The position numbers and the translations under genes are program-made. A stretch of 64,000 nt of DNA from Emcibacter sp. (lineage in GTDB: Bacteria; Pseudomonadota; Alphaproteobacteria; Sphingomonadales; Emcibacteraceae). The notes below the pieces were generated by a model that made no database searches, was not told where the DNA came from, and saw nothing but the letters and a program-made list of their open reading frames with translations. Shown piece after piece: positions 30,730 through 39,462 of the stretch. The DNA lies in NCBI GenBank assembly GCA_021774785.1, contig JAJFIQ010000026.1:558001-622000 (forward strand), given 5' to 3'. How positions within the stretch are numbered: position 1 is the stretch's first letter; each line of letters opens with the position of its first letter.

Positions 30730-31673
30730 TGTCTGAAGAAGAAACACCCAGGAAAAGAGGCTGGTTCAGCCGTCTGAAAGACGGATTAAAACGCAGCACC
30801 ACGGCACTGAGCGGTGGCATCAGCGATATTTTTGTCAAAAGAAAGCTGGATGCCACTACCATAGAGGAACTGGAAGACCTACTGATCATGTCTGACCTTG
30901 GGGTCAAGGTCAGTGCTTCGGTTTGTGACACCCTTTCCAAAAGTCGTTTTGATAAAGAAATTACGCCGGAAGAAGTGCAGGTGGCACTGGCGGAAGAGGT
31001 GGCGAATATATTGCGTCCCGTGGCGCATCCCCTTGAAATTGATCCCGCCCACAAGCCTCATATAATTCTTATGGTTGGGGTGAATGGCTCCGGCAAGACC
31101 ACCACTATCGGCAAACTTGCTCGAAAATTTCAGCAGGACGGCAAGTCAGTGATGCTGGCGGCGGGGGATACTTTCCGCGCCGCCGCCATTGAGCAATTGC
31201 AGGTCTGGGGCAGGCGCAACAAGGTTCCTGTGGTCTCTGGCAATGTTGGTGCCGATGCGGCGGGTCTGGCCTTTGACGCGATTCAGCAGGCGCGGGCTGA
31301 GAATATTGATGTGTTGATGATTGATACCGCTGGACGGTTACAAAATAAAAGCCATTTGATGGAAGAACTGGCCAAGATCATACGGGTGATCCGGAAACAG
31401 GACGTAGATGCGCCCCATTCAACCTTGCTGGTGCTGGATGCCACTACGGGGCAGAATGCAGTGCTTCAGGCGCAGGTATTTCAGGAAGCGGCCAATGTGT
31501 CGGGCCTGATTATGACCAAGCTGGACGGAACGGCAAAGGGCGGCGTTTTGATTGCCATTGCCGAAAAATTCAATTTACCGATCCATGCCATCGGTGTGGG
31601 AGAATCTATTGATGATCTGCAACCCTTTGATGCGGACGATTTTTCTAAAATGTTAGTGGGACTGGAAGTATGA
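30729..31673 (+). CDS. ftsY: Signal recognition particle receptor
   Basis: GTPase that receives SRP-ribosome complexes at the inner membrane. 314 residues: a short basic N-terminal region rather than the long acidic domain of E. coli, an N domain, and a G domain with GVNGSGKTTT, DTAGR and TKLDGTAKGG. Fourth-position overlap ATGA with ispZ and one-base overlap with mtaB show operon coupling. Confidence 0.96.
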   Translation: MSEEETPRKRGWFSRLKDGLKRSTTALSGGISDIFVKRKLDATTIEELEDLLIMSDLGVKVSASVCDTLSKSRFDKEITPEEVQVALAEEVANILRPVAHPLEIDPAHKPHIILMVGVNGSGKTTTIGKLARKFQQDGKSVMLAAGDTFRAAAIEQLQVWGRRNKVPVVSGNVGADAAGLAFDAIQQARAENIDVLMIDTAGRLQNKSHLMEELAKIIRVIRKQDVDAPHSTLLVLDATTGQNAVLQAQVFQEAANVSGLIMTKLDGTAKGGVLIAIAEKFNLPIHAIGVGESIDDLQPFDADDFSKMLVGLEV

Positions 31674-32260
31674 GCGAGACCAATGGTATGAGTGATACCA
31701 AAAAACAACTGATTAAACTTGTTATCGAGATGTTCCCCATCGTGTTGTTCTTTTATGCCTATGATGCCAAGGACATGGAGAGCGTTTATCTGGCGACAAA
31801 AGTATTCATGGGTGCCATGGTACTATCCATGATCGCCTCAAAATTTGTATTTGGGAAAATTGGGCTTATCCTGTGGATTTCCGGCGGTCTTGTGGCACTT
31901 TTGGGCGGGGCGACTATTTATTTTCATAATGACCTATTCATTAAGATGAAGCCGACAATTCTCTATAGTTTTTTTGCTATTACCCTGCTTGGAGGTCTCG
32001 TTTTTGGCAAGGCTTTCCTGAAAAATGTATTTGAGGCCGGCTTTCCGCCTATGCCTTATGAAGCATGGAAAACATTGTCTTTCCGCTTTGGCATATTTTA
32101 TATTTTTAATGCCATTCTGAATGAAATCATTCATCGGAATTTTGCCTTTGATACATGGATTGCAACCAAGCTGTGGCTGTTCATGCCGCTCAGCCTGCTG
32201 TTCATGATGGCACAAATGCCCATGCTGATGAAATATATGGATATTAAGGAAGACGGTTAG
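31670..32260 (+). CDS. yciB: Inner-membrane intracellular septation protein (IspZ/YciB family)
   Basis: 196 residues, about five to six transmembrane segments. The family pattern is clear: KLVIEMFPIVLFFYAY at the N-terminus, KPTILYSFFA and GKAFLKNVF in the middle, WKTLSFRFGIFYIFNAILNE and MPLSLLFM later. YciB proteins interact with cell-elongation and division proteins, though the mechanism is not settled. It is the last gene of the dapF-mtaB-ftsY operon. Confidence 0.9.
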   Translation: MSETNGMSDTKKQLIKLVIEMFPIVLFFYAYDAKDMESVYLATKVFMGAMVLSMIASKFVFGKIGLILWISGGLVALLGGATIYFHNDLFIKMKPTILYSFFAITLLGGLVFGKAFLKNVFEAGFPPMPYEAWKTLSFRFGIFYIFNAILNEIIHRNFAFDTWIATKLWLFMPLSLLFMMAQMPMLMKYMDIKEDG

Positions 32261-32300
32261 TTTTACATGTTGTTTTATCCGGAAAGTACTCAGTAACCGA

Positions 32301-32388
32301 AGCCCGTACAGGGCTGAGGCAAGGCCAAGTGGCCGCCCGAGCCTACGCGAGGAGGGGGAGCGCCCACGGCGCGGGGAAGTTTTCCCCC
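32301..32388 (+). repeat. GC-rich run of short hairpins after yciB
   Basis: Within AT-rich flanks, four stems follow each other: AGCCC/GGGCT (32301-32315), GGCC/GGCC (32323-32334), GCGCC/GGCGC (32360-32372) and GGGGAA/TTCCCC (32373-32387). No T-run follows, so it is not an ordinary intrinsic terminator. It could be a dispersed palindromic repeat or an mRNA 3' end structure. Confidence 0.45.
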
Positions 32389-32403
32389 ATCAACTAATAA
32401 ATT

Positions 32404-32772
32404 CTAAACCCTGATATCAATGATCTGACCGGGCCGTGTATCGACGGGCTTGTTGCTACTGCCAAAGCTTTCCCGCAGGTTGAGATTCACATTCCCGGAC
32501 GTGCTCTGGTTATCTAGATTTTCAAGCGATAATTCAGTTTTCAGCTTTTCAAGGTTATCCGCCTTCAGGCGTTCCTGAAGTTTTTTCAGGGCGGTGCGGT
32601 TGGCATCAATTCGTCCCTGCCGTTCAACCTTGCTGGCCTGTTCTGTGGACTTTTGTTCCTGTTGCTGGCGAAGGTTCTGTTGTTCTTGCAAGGCCAATTG
32701 CTGTTGGCGTTGATTGGGATCAATCAGTGACGTCAGTGAAGACAACAGTTGTGAATTATTCGTAACTTTCAT
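32404..32772 (-). CDS. Hypothetical Gln-rich coiled-coil protein
   Basis: 122 residues from the ATG at 32772 (an upstream in-frame TTG at 32802 would add 10 hydrophobic residues). Residues about 20-80 are rich in Gln and Glu with heptad-like spacing, predicting a coiled coil. The C-terminus ends RPGQIIDIRV. No signal peptide or known domain is recognised. It lies 117 bp downstream of ccmI on the same strand, but nothing links it to cytochrome maturation. Whether it is expressed with ccm cannot be told. Confidence 0.55.
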   Translation of the reverse strand: MKVTNNSQLLSSLTSLIDPNQRQQQLALQEQQNLRQQQEQKSTEQASKVERQGRIDANRTALKKLQERLKADNLEKLKTELSLENLDNQSTSGNVNLNLRESFGSSNKPVDTRPGQIIDIRV

Positions 32773-32889
32773 CGCAAAACCAAATGTAATGAGCAATAGC
32801 AAACATACTGCTAATTGCGTTAAAATCTATACCCGGTCTTTCTGAGGGGAAGGGATCGCTATTCTGTGATCCAACTGAATAAAAGTATT

Positions 32890-34026
32890 TTACTCTTGTT
32901 TTAGCAGGATTTCCAGTTGTTTTTTTATCTGGGGCTTTCTGTCATCGGGGGCATGCAGCAAAGCCTTTTTGAGAGAGTTTATCATATCATCCCGCTGGCC
33001 GAGTACTTCATAGGCTTTGGCGAGCCGAAACCAGCCTTCGATATTAGTCGGATTCTTATCCATTTTATCCTGAAGCCGCGCGACCATACTTTTTATCATG
33101 TTGGCCTGTTCCTGTGCTGACATATCCTTAATGGCGGCCCGTTCATCTTCATTTAAAGTCGGGGCAACGGTGTTTTCAATGCCCAAATCTTTTTCGGCCT
33201 GCCGTATCCAGCGTTTTAATGGGGGCAGCCACGGAACCCCTGGTTTGCTATCCTGTTCCAGGTTTTTCCAGCCAGCAAGCGCCTGGGCGATATTGCCGGA
33301 TTGATAATTAGCCAGTGCCAGATAATGTCTGGCTCCCGGATTGCGGGGCTGCATGTCCCGGGCGCGGTTCAGCACCAGTAACGCCGCCGGTCCAACCCGC
33401 CCTTCGCTCAGGATAATAAGGTTTTCTGCGTAAACTATCGCTGCATCAATATTGTTCGGTTCCAGTTCATACCAACGTTGGTAAGCCTGTGCGGCTTCTG
33501 CTTTATTTTGAAGCTGGCTTTGATATTGCCCCAAGGCGCGCCAGGCTTTGATGTTTGCGGGATTTATACTTAATTCAGCCTTTATTTCGGTCACTTCCCG
33601 CATGATTTCCTGGGAAGCCGCATTTTTTTCGGCACGTTTGGCAACAGAATGATCCTGATCCTTAAGGATAAAGTCAGGCATGGCCAGCATACCAATTTTC
33701 AGATAAAAACCCGCACTAAGCAAAAGAACAATCGTTGTTATTGCCCCCAAAAGCCCTAATGATGCGCCTTTGGTATTATTTGTTTTTTCCCCAATAGCGG
33801 CAATTTTTAAAAGCCGTCGTTCAATTTCGAGTCGGGCAGAGGCGGCTTCTGCCTCACTCAACACGCCGTTATTCTGATCCGTTTCGAGTTCCTGTAACTG
33901 TGCCTTATAAACCGCAATATTCTGGTTTTGATTTTGAGCATTGTCAGCCCGATACCGAAAGACCGGGATAAGGACCATGGCAATTGCGAGAAGTAAGAAA
34001 CCGATTAATAGAATCCAGACCATCAT
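32890..34026 (-). CDS. ccmI: Cytochrome c maturation protein CcmI (CycH)
   Basis: Apocytochrome c chaperone that hands substrate to the CcmF/CcmH ligase. 378 residues. Two transmembrane segments (about 3-23 and 92-112) flank a cytoplasmic loop with a leucine-zipper-like stretch (LQELETDQNNGVLSEAEAASARLEIERRL region). A periplasmic TPR domain follows from about 150. Its ATG overlaps the ccmH stop (ATGA). It is the last gene of the ccmC-I operon. Confidence 0.92.
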   Translation of the reverse strand: MMVWILLIGFLLLAIAMVLIPVFRYRADNAQNQNQNIAVYKAQLQELETDQNNGVLSEAEAASARLEIERRLLKIAAIGEKTNNTKGASLGLLGAITTIVLLLSAGFYLKIGMLAMPDFILKDQDHSVAKRAEKNAASQEIMREVTEIKAELSINPANIKAWRALGQYQSQLQNKAEAAQAYQRWYELEPNNIDAAIVYAENLIILSEGRVGPAALLVLNRARDMQPRNPGARHYLALANYQSGNIAQALAGWKNLEQDSKPGVPWLPPLKRWIRQAEKDLGIENTVAPTLNEDERAAIKDMSAQEQANMIKSMVARLQDKMDKNPTNIEGWFRLAKAYEVLGQRDDMINSLKKALLHAPDDRKPQIKKQLEILLKQE

Positions 34027-34487
34027 TTATTATTATCTCGTAAAATATGTTTCAGGCGTTTTTCTTCTTCCGGGCTTAGGGGCTCCGGTGTGGCTTTAAC
34101 TGGCGTTTGTCTTACATAACGAAAGACCAGAAACCCCCCGACCAGAAGTAAAAATAAGGGGCCAAGCCATAACAGTGCAGTGGCCATCTTAAAGGGCGGC
34201 TTCAGGAGCACCCAATCGCCGTAACGGCTGGTCATAAAGTCGAGAATTTGAACATCGGATTGTCCGGCCGTGATCTGTTCGCGGACAATGCGGCGAAGGT
34301 CCACGGCCAGTCCCGCATCGGATTCCACAATGGATTGATTCTGGCAGACCAGGCACCGTAATTGCTTCATGATTTGCTGGGCGCGGGCTTCCTGGGCCGG
34401 ATCGTGCAATCGGTCCTTATCGACGCCAATGGCGAAGACATTGAGGCTAAGGGCTATTAAGATAAACGGGACAAGAAGATATCTCAT
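34023..34487 (-). CDS. ccmH: Cytochrome c maturation protein CcmH (thiol oxidoreductase)
   Basis: 154 residues. An N-terminal signal or anchor, then Cys45 and Cys48 in LRCLVCQNQS, the CcmH motif that reduces apocytochrome disulfides. A second transmembrane helix lies at about 103-123. It is short, like the alphaproteobacterial CcmH/CycL, with the TPR part encoded separately as CcmI. It overlaps ccmG and ccmI by 4 nt. Confidence 0.94.
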   Translation of the reverse strand: MRYLLVPFILIALSLNVFAIGVDKDRLHDPAQEARAQQIMKQLRCLVCQNQSIVESDAGLAVDLRRIVREQITAGQSDVQILDFMTSRYGDWVLLKPPFKMATALLWLGPLFLLLVGGFLVFRYVRQTPVKATPEPLSPEEEKRLKHILRDNNK

Positions 34488-35011
34488 TGCTGAAGTTCCT
34501 TGATCACCGCAAGGATTTCTTCCATTTGAACTTCATGGATTGGGCCGATATGCTGATAACGAATAACACCATCCTTGAGAAAGAAAGTCTCCGGTGTGCC
34601 TGTGACGCCCCAGTCTATGGCATTGCGTCCCTTAAGATCGGCACCGATTTTAGCATAAGGATTGCCCAGACTTTTCAGGAAGCTGAGGCTATGAGAGGGG
34701 CGATCTTTATAGGCAATGCCAAATAATTTCACACCTTCGGTTTTGCCCAGATGCTCAAGTGCCGGATGTTCGATGCGGCATGGCCCACACCATGAGGCAA
34801 AGAAATTGACGATAATGATATGATCCGGATCGTTTAAGTCGGCGGTCTGCAAACCAATACCATCCCCTTGCAGGGGCGGCAGGGAAAATTCCGGTGCGGC
34901 CTTATTGATCAGGGCAGAGGGTATTTCGCGGGGGTTCAGGGTCAGGCCGACGGCAAAGGCGACGAAAATTCCGGCAAAAATAAACAACGGAAGGAATCTT
35001 TTAAATGGCAT
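34484..35011 (-). CDS. ccmG: Periplasmic thiol:disulfide oxidoreductase CcmG/DsbE
   Basis: Membrane-anchored thioredoxin of cytochrome c maturation. The ATG at 35011 gives 175 residues beginning MPFKRFLPLF, the usual start. An in-frame start at 35068 would add 19 basic residues that read through the ccmF end and is rejected. The active site is Cys75-Gly-Pro-Cys78 (ASWCGPC), with the DsbE acidic insertion and cis-Pro region (GVTGTPETF). It overlaps ccmF by 11 nt. Confidence 0.93.
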   Translation of the reverse strand: MPFKRFLPLFIFAGIFVAFAVGLTLNPREIPSALINKAAPEFSLPPLQGDGIGLQTADLNDPDHIIIVNFFASWCGPCRIEHPALEHLGKTEGVKLFGIAYKDRPSHSLSFLKSLGNPYAKIGADLKGRNAIDWGVTGTPETFFLKDGVIRYQHIGPIHEVQMEEILAVIKELQQ

Positions 35012-36998
35012 GGGCCGCACTCCTTGTATTCTTTTTACCCGCCGCTTTTTTACCTTGGGGGCTACCAATGCGGTAGCGGCGATCGCTGAGCGAGAATAGT
35101 CCGCCGATTACCATAATTGTGGAACCGATCCATAACCATACCTGCATGGGTTTGTAATAAACTCGGACACCCCAACGGCCGGAAGTCTGCGCATCACCAA
35201 TGACAATAAACAGGTCACCTGCCATGGTGGTTTCCACCGCGCCTTCTGTGGTGGTCATGGGCGATGAGATATATGTCCGGCTTTCGGGATGGGCCATAAA
35301 ACTTGCCCCGTCTTTCCCTGTGACCGTTATGATGCCGCGCACTGCACTGTAATTTGGTCCGGCAACGGCAATCACATCATCAAGCCTCAGGGTATAATCA
35401 CCAATGGTCATGCTCTCGCCAATGCGCATTACTTTCTGCTGTTCCAGGCTCCATGAAGAGGTGGCGACAATACCGATCAGGCCAATGGCAAAACCCAGAT
35501 GACCAAGGCTCATACCCCAGCTTGATCGTGGTTGTCGCTTGAGACGGCTAAGGCTATCCTTTAATGGCACCTGCCCCAGCTTGACCCGGCTGGACAGCTC
35601 CTGAAGCATGGACAGTAATAGCCAGATGCCGATACCCATCCAAACCACGGGCATAATGTCGCCGCCATAAGTGACATAAAGCGTCATCAGGGCCGCGAGC
35701 AGGGACAGACCGGTGATTGCTTTTAGCCGTTGGCTGATGCCTTTTATATCGGCCCGTTTCCATTTAAAATGAACGCCGAGACCCATAATCATCACCAGGG
35801 GGATCATCAGAAAGCCAAAGACCAGATTAAAAAACGGTGCGCCAACAGAGGATTTCACACCGAACAGGGCGTCGCTGAGCAGGGGATGCAGGGTGCCGTA
35901 AAGGACCACTGCCGCCGCCACCGACAGGAATAGGTTATTAATTACAAGACCACTTTCCCGGCTGATGGGAGCAAATAACCCACCCGCCTGTAATTTATCA
36001 GACCGGAGTGCGAACAGCAGGAAACTGCCGCCTATTACCAGTGCCAGAAACATCAGGATAAACAGGCCGCGTTCAGGGTCTGTGGCAAAAGCATGTACTG
36101 ACGTAATAATGCCGGAGCGCACAATGAAAGTACCGAGCAGACTGAAGGAAAAGGCAATGATCGCCAGCAATATTGTCCAGCTTTTCAGGGTATCTCGTTT
36201 TTCCACCACAATGGCCGAATGGAGCAGGGCGGTAGCCACCAGCCACGGCATGAAGCTGGCATTTTCCACCGGGTCCCAGCCCCACCAGCCGCCCCAGCCC
36301 AGCTCATAATAGGCCCACCATGAGCCCAGCACGATACCAGTAGTCAGGAACACCCAGGCCAGCAATGTCCATGGCCGGACCCATCTGGCCCATGCGGGAT
36401 CAACTCTTCCTTCGATCAGGGCGGCAATGGCAAAGGAAAAGACCACCGACAGGCCCACATAACCTAGATATAAAAACGGCGGATGAAAGGCCAGCCCCGG
36501 GTCTTGTAACAACGGGTTCAGGCCATTGCCTTCAAAGGGCACATTGGGCAGACGCTCGAACGGGTTGGAGGTGATCAACATAAACAGGTAAAAACCCACA
36601 CCGACCATCGCCTGAACGGATAACACCCTTGCGCGCAGGCTTTTGGGTAGGCCGCGCCCGAAATAGGCCACTAAAGCGCCAAACAGAGCCAGAAAAACCA
36701 CCCAAAACAGCAGGGACCCTTCATGATTACCCCAAACACCGGAAATTTTATAGAGCATGGGTTTAAGCGAGTGGCTGTTACGGGCAACAACGGCAACGGA
36801 AAAATCTGACACGATATAGGAATAGGTCAGGGATGCAAAGGCGGCAAGTGAAAATATAAACTGGCCGTAAGCGGCGGGCTGCCCGATCATCATCATGCGC
36901 CCATCTTGTCGGGCCGCGCCGATCATGGGAAAGACGGCCTGCAGGACGGCAAGCCCCAAAGCCAGTACCAGCATATAATGACCCAGTTCCGCGATCAT
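35001..36998 (-). CDS. ccmF: Heme lyase CcmF
   Basis: Heme-apocytochrome c ligase core. 665 residues with about 14-15 transmembrane helices. The WWD domain WGWDPVENASFMPW, flanked by WGGW, is intact and conserved histidines are present. It receives heme from CcmE and apocytochrome from CcmH/CcmI. Its ATG overlaps the ccmE stop (ATGA). Confidence 0.96.
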   Translation of the reverse strand: MIAELGHYMLVLALGLAVLQAVFPMIGAARQDGRMMMIGQPAAYGQFIFSLAAFASLTYSYIVSDFSVAVVARNSHSLKPMLYKISGVWGNHEGSLLFWVVFLALFGALVAYFGRGLPKSLRARVLSVQAMVGVGFYLFMLITSNPFERLPNVPFEGNGLNPLLQDPGLAFHPPFLYLGYVGLSVVFSFAIAALIEGRVDPAWARWVRPWTLLAWVFLTTGIVLGSWWAYYELGWGGWWGWDPVENASFMPWLVATALLHSAIVVEKRDTLKSWTILLAIIAFSFSLLGTFIVRSGIITSVHAFATDPERGLFILMFLALVIGGSFLLFALRSDKLQAGGLFAPISRESGLVINNLFLSVAAAVVLYGTLHPLLSDALFGVKSSVGAPFFNLVFGFLMIPLVMIMGLGVHFKWKRADIKGISQRLKAITGLSLLAALMTLYVTYGGDIMPVVWMGIGIWLLLSMLQELSSRVKLGQVPLKDSLSRLKRQPRSSWGMSLGHLGFAIGLIGIVATSSWSLEQQKVMRIGESMTIGDYTLRLDDVIAVAGPNYSAVRGIITVTGKDGASFMAHPESRTYISSPMTTTEGAVETTMAGDLFIVIGDAQTSGRWGVRVYYKPMQVWLWIGSTIMVIGGLFSLSDRRYRIGSPQGKKAAGKKNTRSAAHAI

Positions 36999-37486
36999 GG
37001 CGTATCATCTTTGCTGGCTTCGGTGCGTTGCCATTCACCGCGTTTTTTAAGGCTGTCGATAACCTCTTTGGGCATATAATTCTCATCATGTTTGGCGAGA
37101 ACCTCTGTGGCCACAAAAACCCCTGTCCCGTTCATGGCCCCTTCGGCGACAACGCCCTGTCCCTCGCGGAACAGATCAGGCAACAGGCCTTCGTATATGA
37201 CAGCCACGGTTTCATTGCCGTCTGTGACGGTAAATTTATTGACCAGAATGCCGCCCGTTTCTTGCGCTTCAAAGCTGTCATTTTCCACTAAACCGCCAAG
37301 ACGGAAATTCTGCCCGGGCTTGATGCCTTTTTCGGCAATTTCGGTCGGGTCATAAAACAGCCGAATACTGTCTTCCAAGGCGCTTAGAACCAACATTACC
37401 GCCAGCCCTAAAACGGCCAGTGACGTGAGCAGTAGATACATACGGCGCTTCTTACGCGCGCCAGCCTTTAGGCCTTTTTTTGTCAT
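36995..37486 (-). CDS. ccmE: Heme chaperone CcmE
   Basis: 163 residues. A basic cytoplasmic start, one transmembrane helix (about 17-37), and an OB-fold periplasmic domain. The covalent heme ligand His133 and axial Tyr137 sit in KHDENYMP, close to the E. coli positions 130 and 134. It lies between ccmD (no gap) and ccmF (4-nt overlap). Confidence 0.96.
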   Translation of the reverse strand: MTKKGLKAGARKKRRMYLLLTSLAVLGLAVMLVLSALEDSIRLFYDPTEIAEKGIKPGQNFRLGGLVENDSFEAQETGGILVNKFTVTDGNETVAVIYEGLLPDLFREGQGVVAEGAMNGTGVFVATEVLAKHDENYMPKEVIDSLKKRGEWQRTEASKDDTP

Positions 37487-37660
37487 TTAGGTAACCTGTT
37501 TATCTGATAATTCCCGCACCTGTTTTTCCAATGTGCGTAGAGCATTTTCATCTTGCCTTTTTGCCCGCCAGCTAGCCAGAGCAAGCCCCACTAGCACCAC
37601 TGCCCCGGCAAGATAGCTGGACAGAATATAAATATCATTCGCATTTTCGAATTCTGGCAT
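37487..37660 (-). CDS. ccmD: Small heme exporter subunit CcmD
   Basis: 57 residues from ATG 37660 (MPEFENAND...). One transmembrane helix followed by a basic segment and a coiled tail, as in CcmD, which releases holo-CcmE from the CcmABC complex. A longer frame from 37735 would run inside ccmC. The ATG shares one base with the ccmC stop (TGATG). Confidence 0.9.
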   Translation of the reverse strand: MPEFENANDIYILSSYLAGAVVLVGLALASWRAKRQDENALRTLEKQVRELSDKQVT

Positions 37661-38385
37661 CAACCTTGCCCCCCGCCAATTTGCATGCGTAACGAACGGA
37701 TGCGCCGCCGCAGGATCAGGCTTTGAATGCGCCACATCAGCAGGGTGATGAAGAACATATTAAAGGCACCGATCATAAGCAACAGGGCCGCTAGCATATC
37801 GCCGCCGATAGTTGGGCCGTCCATGCGCATCAAGGTTGCTGGCTGATGCAGGGTATTCCACCAGTCTACGGAAAATTTGATGATGATCACATTGACCAGA
37901 CCAACCATAGCCACGATGGACGCGATCTTGGCAGCTCTCACATGATCCTCAATGGTTTGCCAGACGGCAATATAGCCCAGATAAAGGAAAAATAATATCA
38001 GCATGGAGGTTAGCCGCGCATCCCAAATCCAGAAGGTGCCCCACATGGGCTTGCCCCACAGGCTGCCCGTCAGCAGGGCGAGGGCGGTGAAGGCCGCGCC
38101 CATGGGTGCCGTGGCCCGTGCCGCCTGATCGGCGAGTGGATGTTTCCAGATGAAACCGACCGCACTGGCCACGGCAATGACACCATAGCCAAATTGCGCC
38201 ATATAGGCGGCGGGCACGTGAATGAAAATTATTCGGTATGTATTGCCCATCTGGTAATCTTCCGGGGCAAGGACAAGGGCATAATATAAACCCACGGCAA
38301 ACAGCAATAATGTTAACCCTGTGGTCCAGGGCAGAAACATATTACTTAACCGCATGAAGCGGGCGGGGTTTGCGAACTTGTGCAT
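37660..38385 (-). CDS. ccmC: Heme transporter subunit CcmC
   Basis: Loads heme onto CcmE. 241 residues, six transmembrane helices, with the tryptophan-rich motif WGTFWIWDARLTS and conserved His in IFIHVPAA. First gene of the ccmC-D-E-F-G-H-I run. A perfect FNR-type box lies about 90 bp upstream. Confidence 0.95.
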   Translation of the reverse strand: MHKFANPARFMRLSNMFLPWTTGLTLLLFAVGLYYALVLAPEDYQMGNTYRIIFIHVPAAYMAQFGYGVIAVASAVGFIWKHPLADQAARATAPMGAAFTALALLTGSLWGKPMWGTFWIWDARLTSMLILFFLYLGYIAVWQTIEDHVRAAKIASIVAMVGLVNVIIIKFSVDWWNTLHQPATLMRMDGPTIGGDMLAALLLMIGAFNMFFITLLMWRIQSLILRRRIRSLRMQIGGGQG

Positions 38386-38472
38386 AAAAAAGGTCTATAG
38401 GTTACTTAACATTTTATCAAGTTAATTAGCATGATTTTCATCTTGTTTTATGGTGCTTTCATCGCAAATAAA

Positions 38473-38486
38473 TTGATATTTATCAA
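38473..38486. promoter_or_regulatory. Perfect FNR/FixK box between ccmC and a divergent small gene
   Basis: TTGATATTTATCAA is the exact TTGAT-N4-ATCAA consensus. On the minus strand a -10-like CATAAA (38452-38447) predicts a start near 38440, putting the box centre about 40 bp upstream, the class II activation position for ccmC. For the plus-strand gene the box is only 25 bp before the ATG. Confidence 0.7.
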
Positions 38487-38510
38487 GTAACGTTTTCTTG
38501 TGGTATTATT

Positions 38511-38813
38511 ATGAATAAATTAAAAAGACCTATAAAAATTGCTGTTGGCTGGTTATTTGTGTTGATTGGTATTATTTCAGCACCCTTGCCCCTGCCTTTG
38601 GGACAGTTGATTGCCCTGGTTGGGTTGAGCCTGCTGGTATCGGAAAGCTATGCCATTCGTATGTTTACCCGAAAGCTGCGGCGCAATTACCCCTTCATTA
38701 GCCGCATGATGGACAGGATAAAGCCTTATGTGCCGGCGTTTTTGAAATCAACAATTGAAGATACAGATCCCCGCCACTTAAACCAAGTGGCAATCATTCC
38801 AGACCGGACCTGA
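38511..38813 (+). CDS. Small membrane protein, PGPGW-like, inside the ccm cluster
   Basis: 100 residues. A hydrophobic core (about 9-45) with VGWLFVLIGIISAPLPLP and GQLIALVGLSLLVSES resembles the PGPGW-type transmembrane family, followed by a basic cytoplasmic tail. No clear ribosome binding site precedes the ATG. It is encoded opposite to the ccm genes and splits ccmAB from ccmC-I. Its last 20 nt overlap the end of ccmB. The shared FNR box suggests co-regulation. Function unknown. Confidence 0.65.
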   Translation: MNKLKRPIKIAVGWLFVLIGIISAPLPLPLGQLIALVGLSLLVSESYAIRMFTRKLRRNYPFISRMMDRIKPYVPAFLKSTIEDTDPRHLNQVAIIPDRT

Positions 38814-39462
38814 TGGCTGCGGCCGCCGCCCAGGGTGCTATCGCAGCACTGAATAAAGTAAACCCACTCAGAAGCATCACATGCCCCATAACCGGATAGC
38901 CGCCTATGGCGGCTTTTACCGCCAATACGCCAAATATAAGTACCGGAATATATAGCGGCAGAATCAACAGGGATAATAACACACCGCCGCGTCGAAGTGT
39001 TACGGTGAGTGATGCCCCGATTCCCCCAATGAAACTCAAGGCTGGCGTTCCGATCAGCATGGTATAGATCAGGGGTAAAAATCCTTGTCCCGGCAAATTC
39101 ATCATAATACCCAATATGGGCGCCACGACAATCAGCGGCAGGGATGTGGTCAGCCAATGGGCAATGCATTTTGCCATAACCACCAGTTCCAGCGGTACGG
39201 GGCTCAAGACAAACTGATCCAGAGAGCCATCCTCATAATCGGACTGGAATATACGGTCCAGCGATAACAGGCAGGACAGGAGGGCCGCGACCCAGATCAC
39301 ACCCACTGAGACCCGTTGCAAAATATTCTGTTCCGGTCCGATGGCAAAGGGGAACATGGTGACGACCATGACGAAAAAGCCCATGACCATGGTGGTCGTA
39401 CTGCCGTGGCGCATGGACAGGCGCACATCGCGGGCAATGATGGAAAGGGCGAGTTTTATCAC
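38794..39462 (-). CDS. ccmB: Heme exporter subunit CcmB
   Basis: 222 residues from GTG 39462, which overlaps the ccmA stop as GTGA and has GAGGA 7 nt before it. An ATG 18 nt upstream is the alternative. Six transmembrane helices; the segments QSDYEDGSLDQFVLSP and LPGQGFLPLI fit CcmB. It partners with the CcmA ATPase. The 3' end overlaps the opposite-strand gene by 20 nt. Confidence 0.93.
   Translation of the reverse strand: MIKLALSIIARDVRLSMRHGSTTTMVMGFFVMVVTMFPFAIGPEQNILQRVSVGVIWVAALLSCLLSLDRIFQSDYEDGSLDQFVLSPVPLELVVMAKCIAHWLTTSLPLIVVAPILGIMMNLPGQGFLPLIYTMLIGTPALSFIGGIGASLTVTLRRGGVLLSLLILPLYIPVLIFGVLAVKAAIGGYPVMGHVMLLSGFTLFSAAIAPWAAAAAIRSGLE

Noticed and set aside
32853-32872. Hairpin between ccmI and the Gln-rich gene (GGATCGC/GTGATCC)
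   Set aside because: Short stem, no T-run on either strand; not enough to call a terminator.
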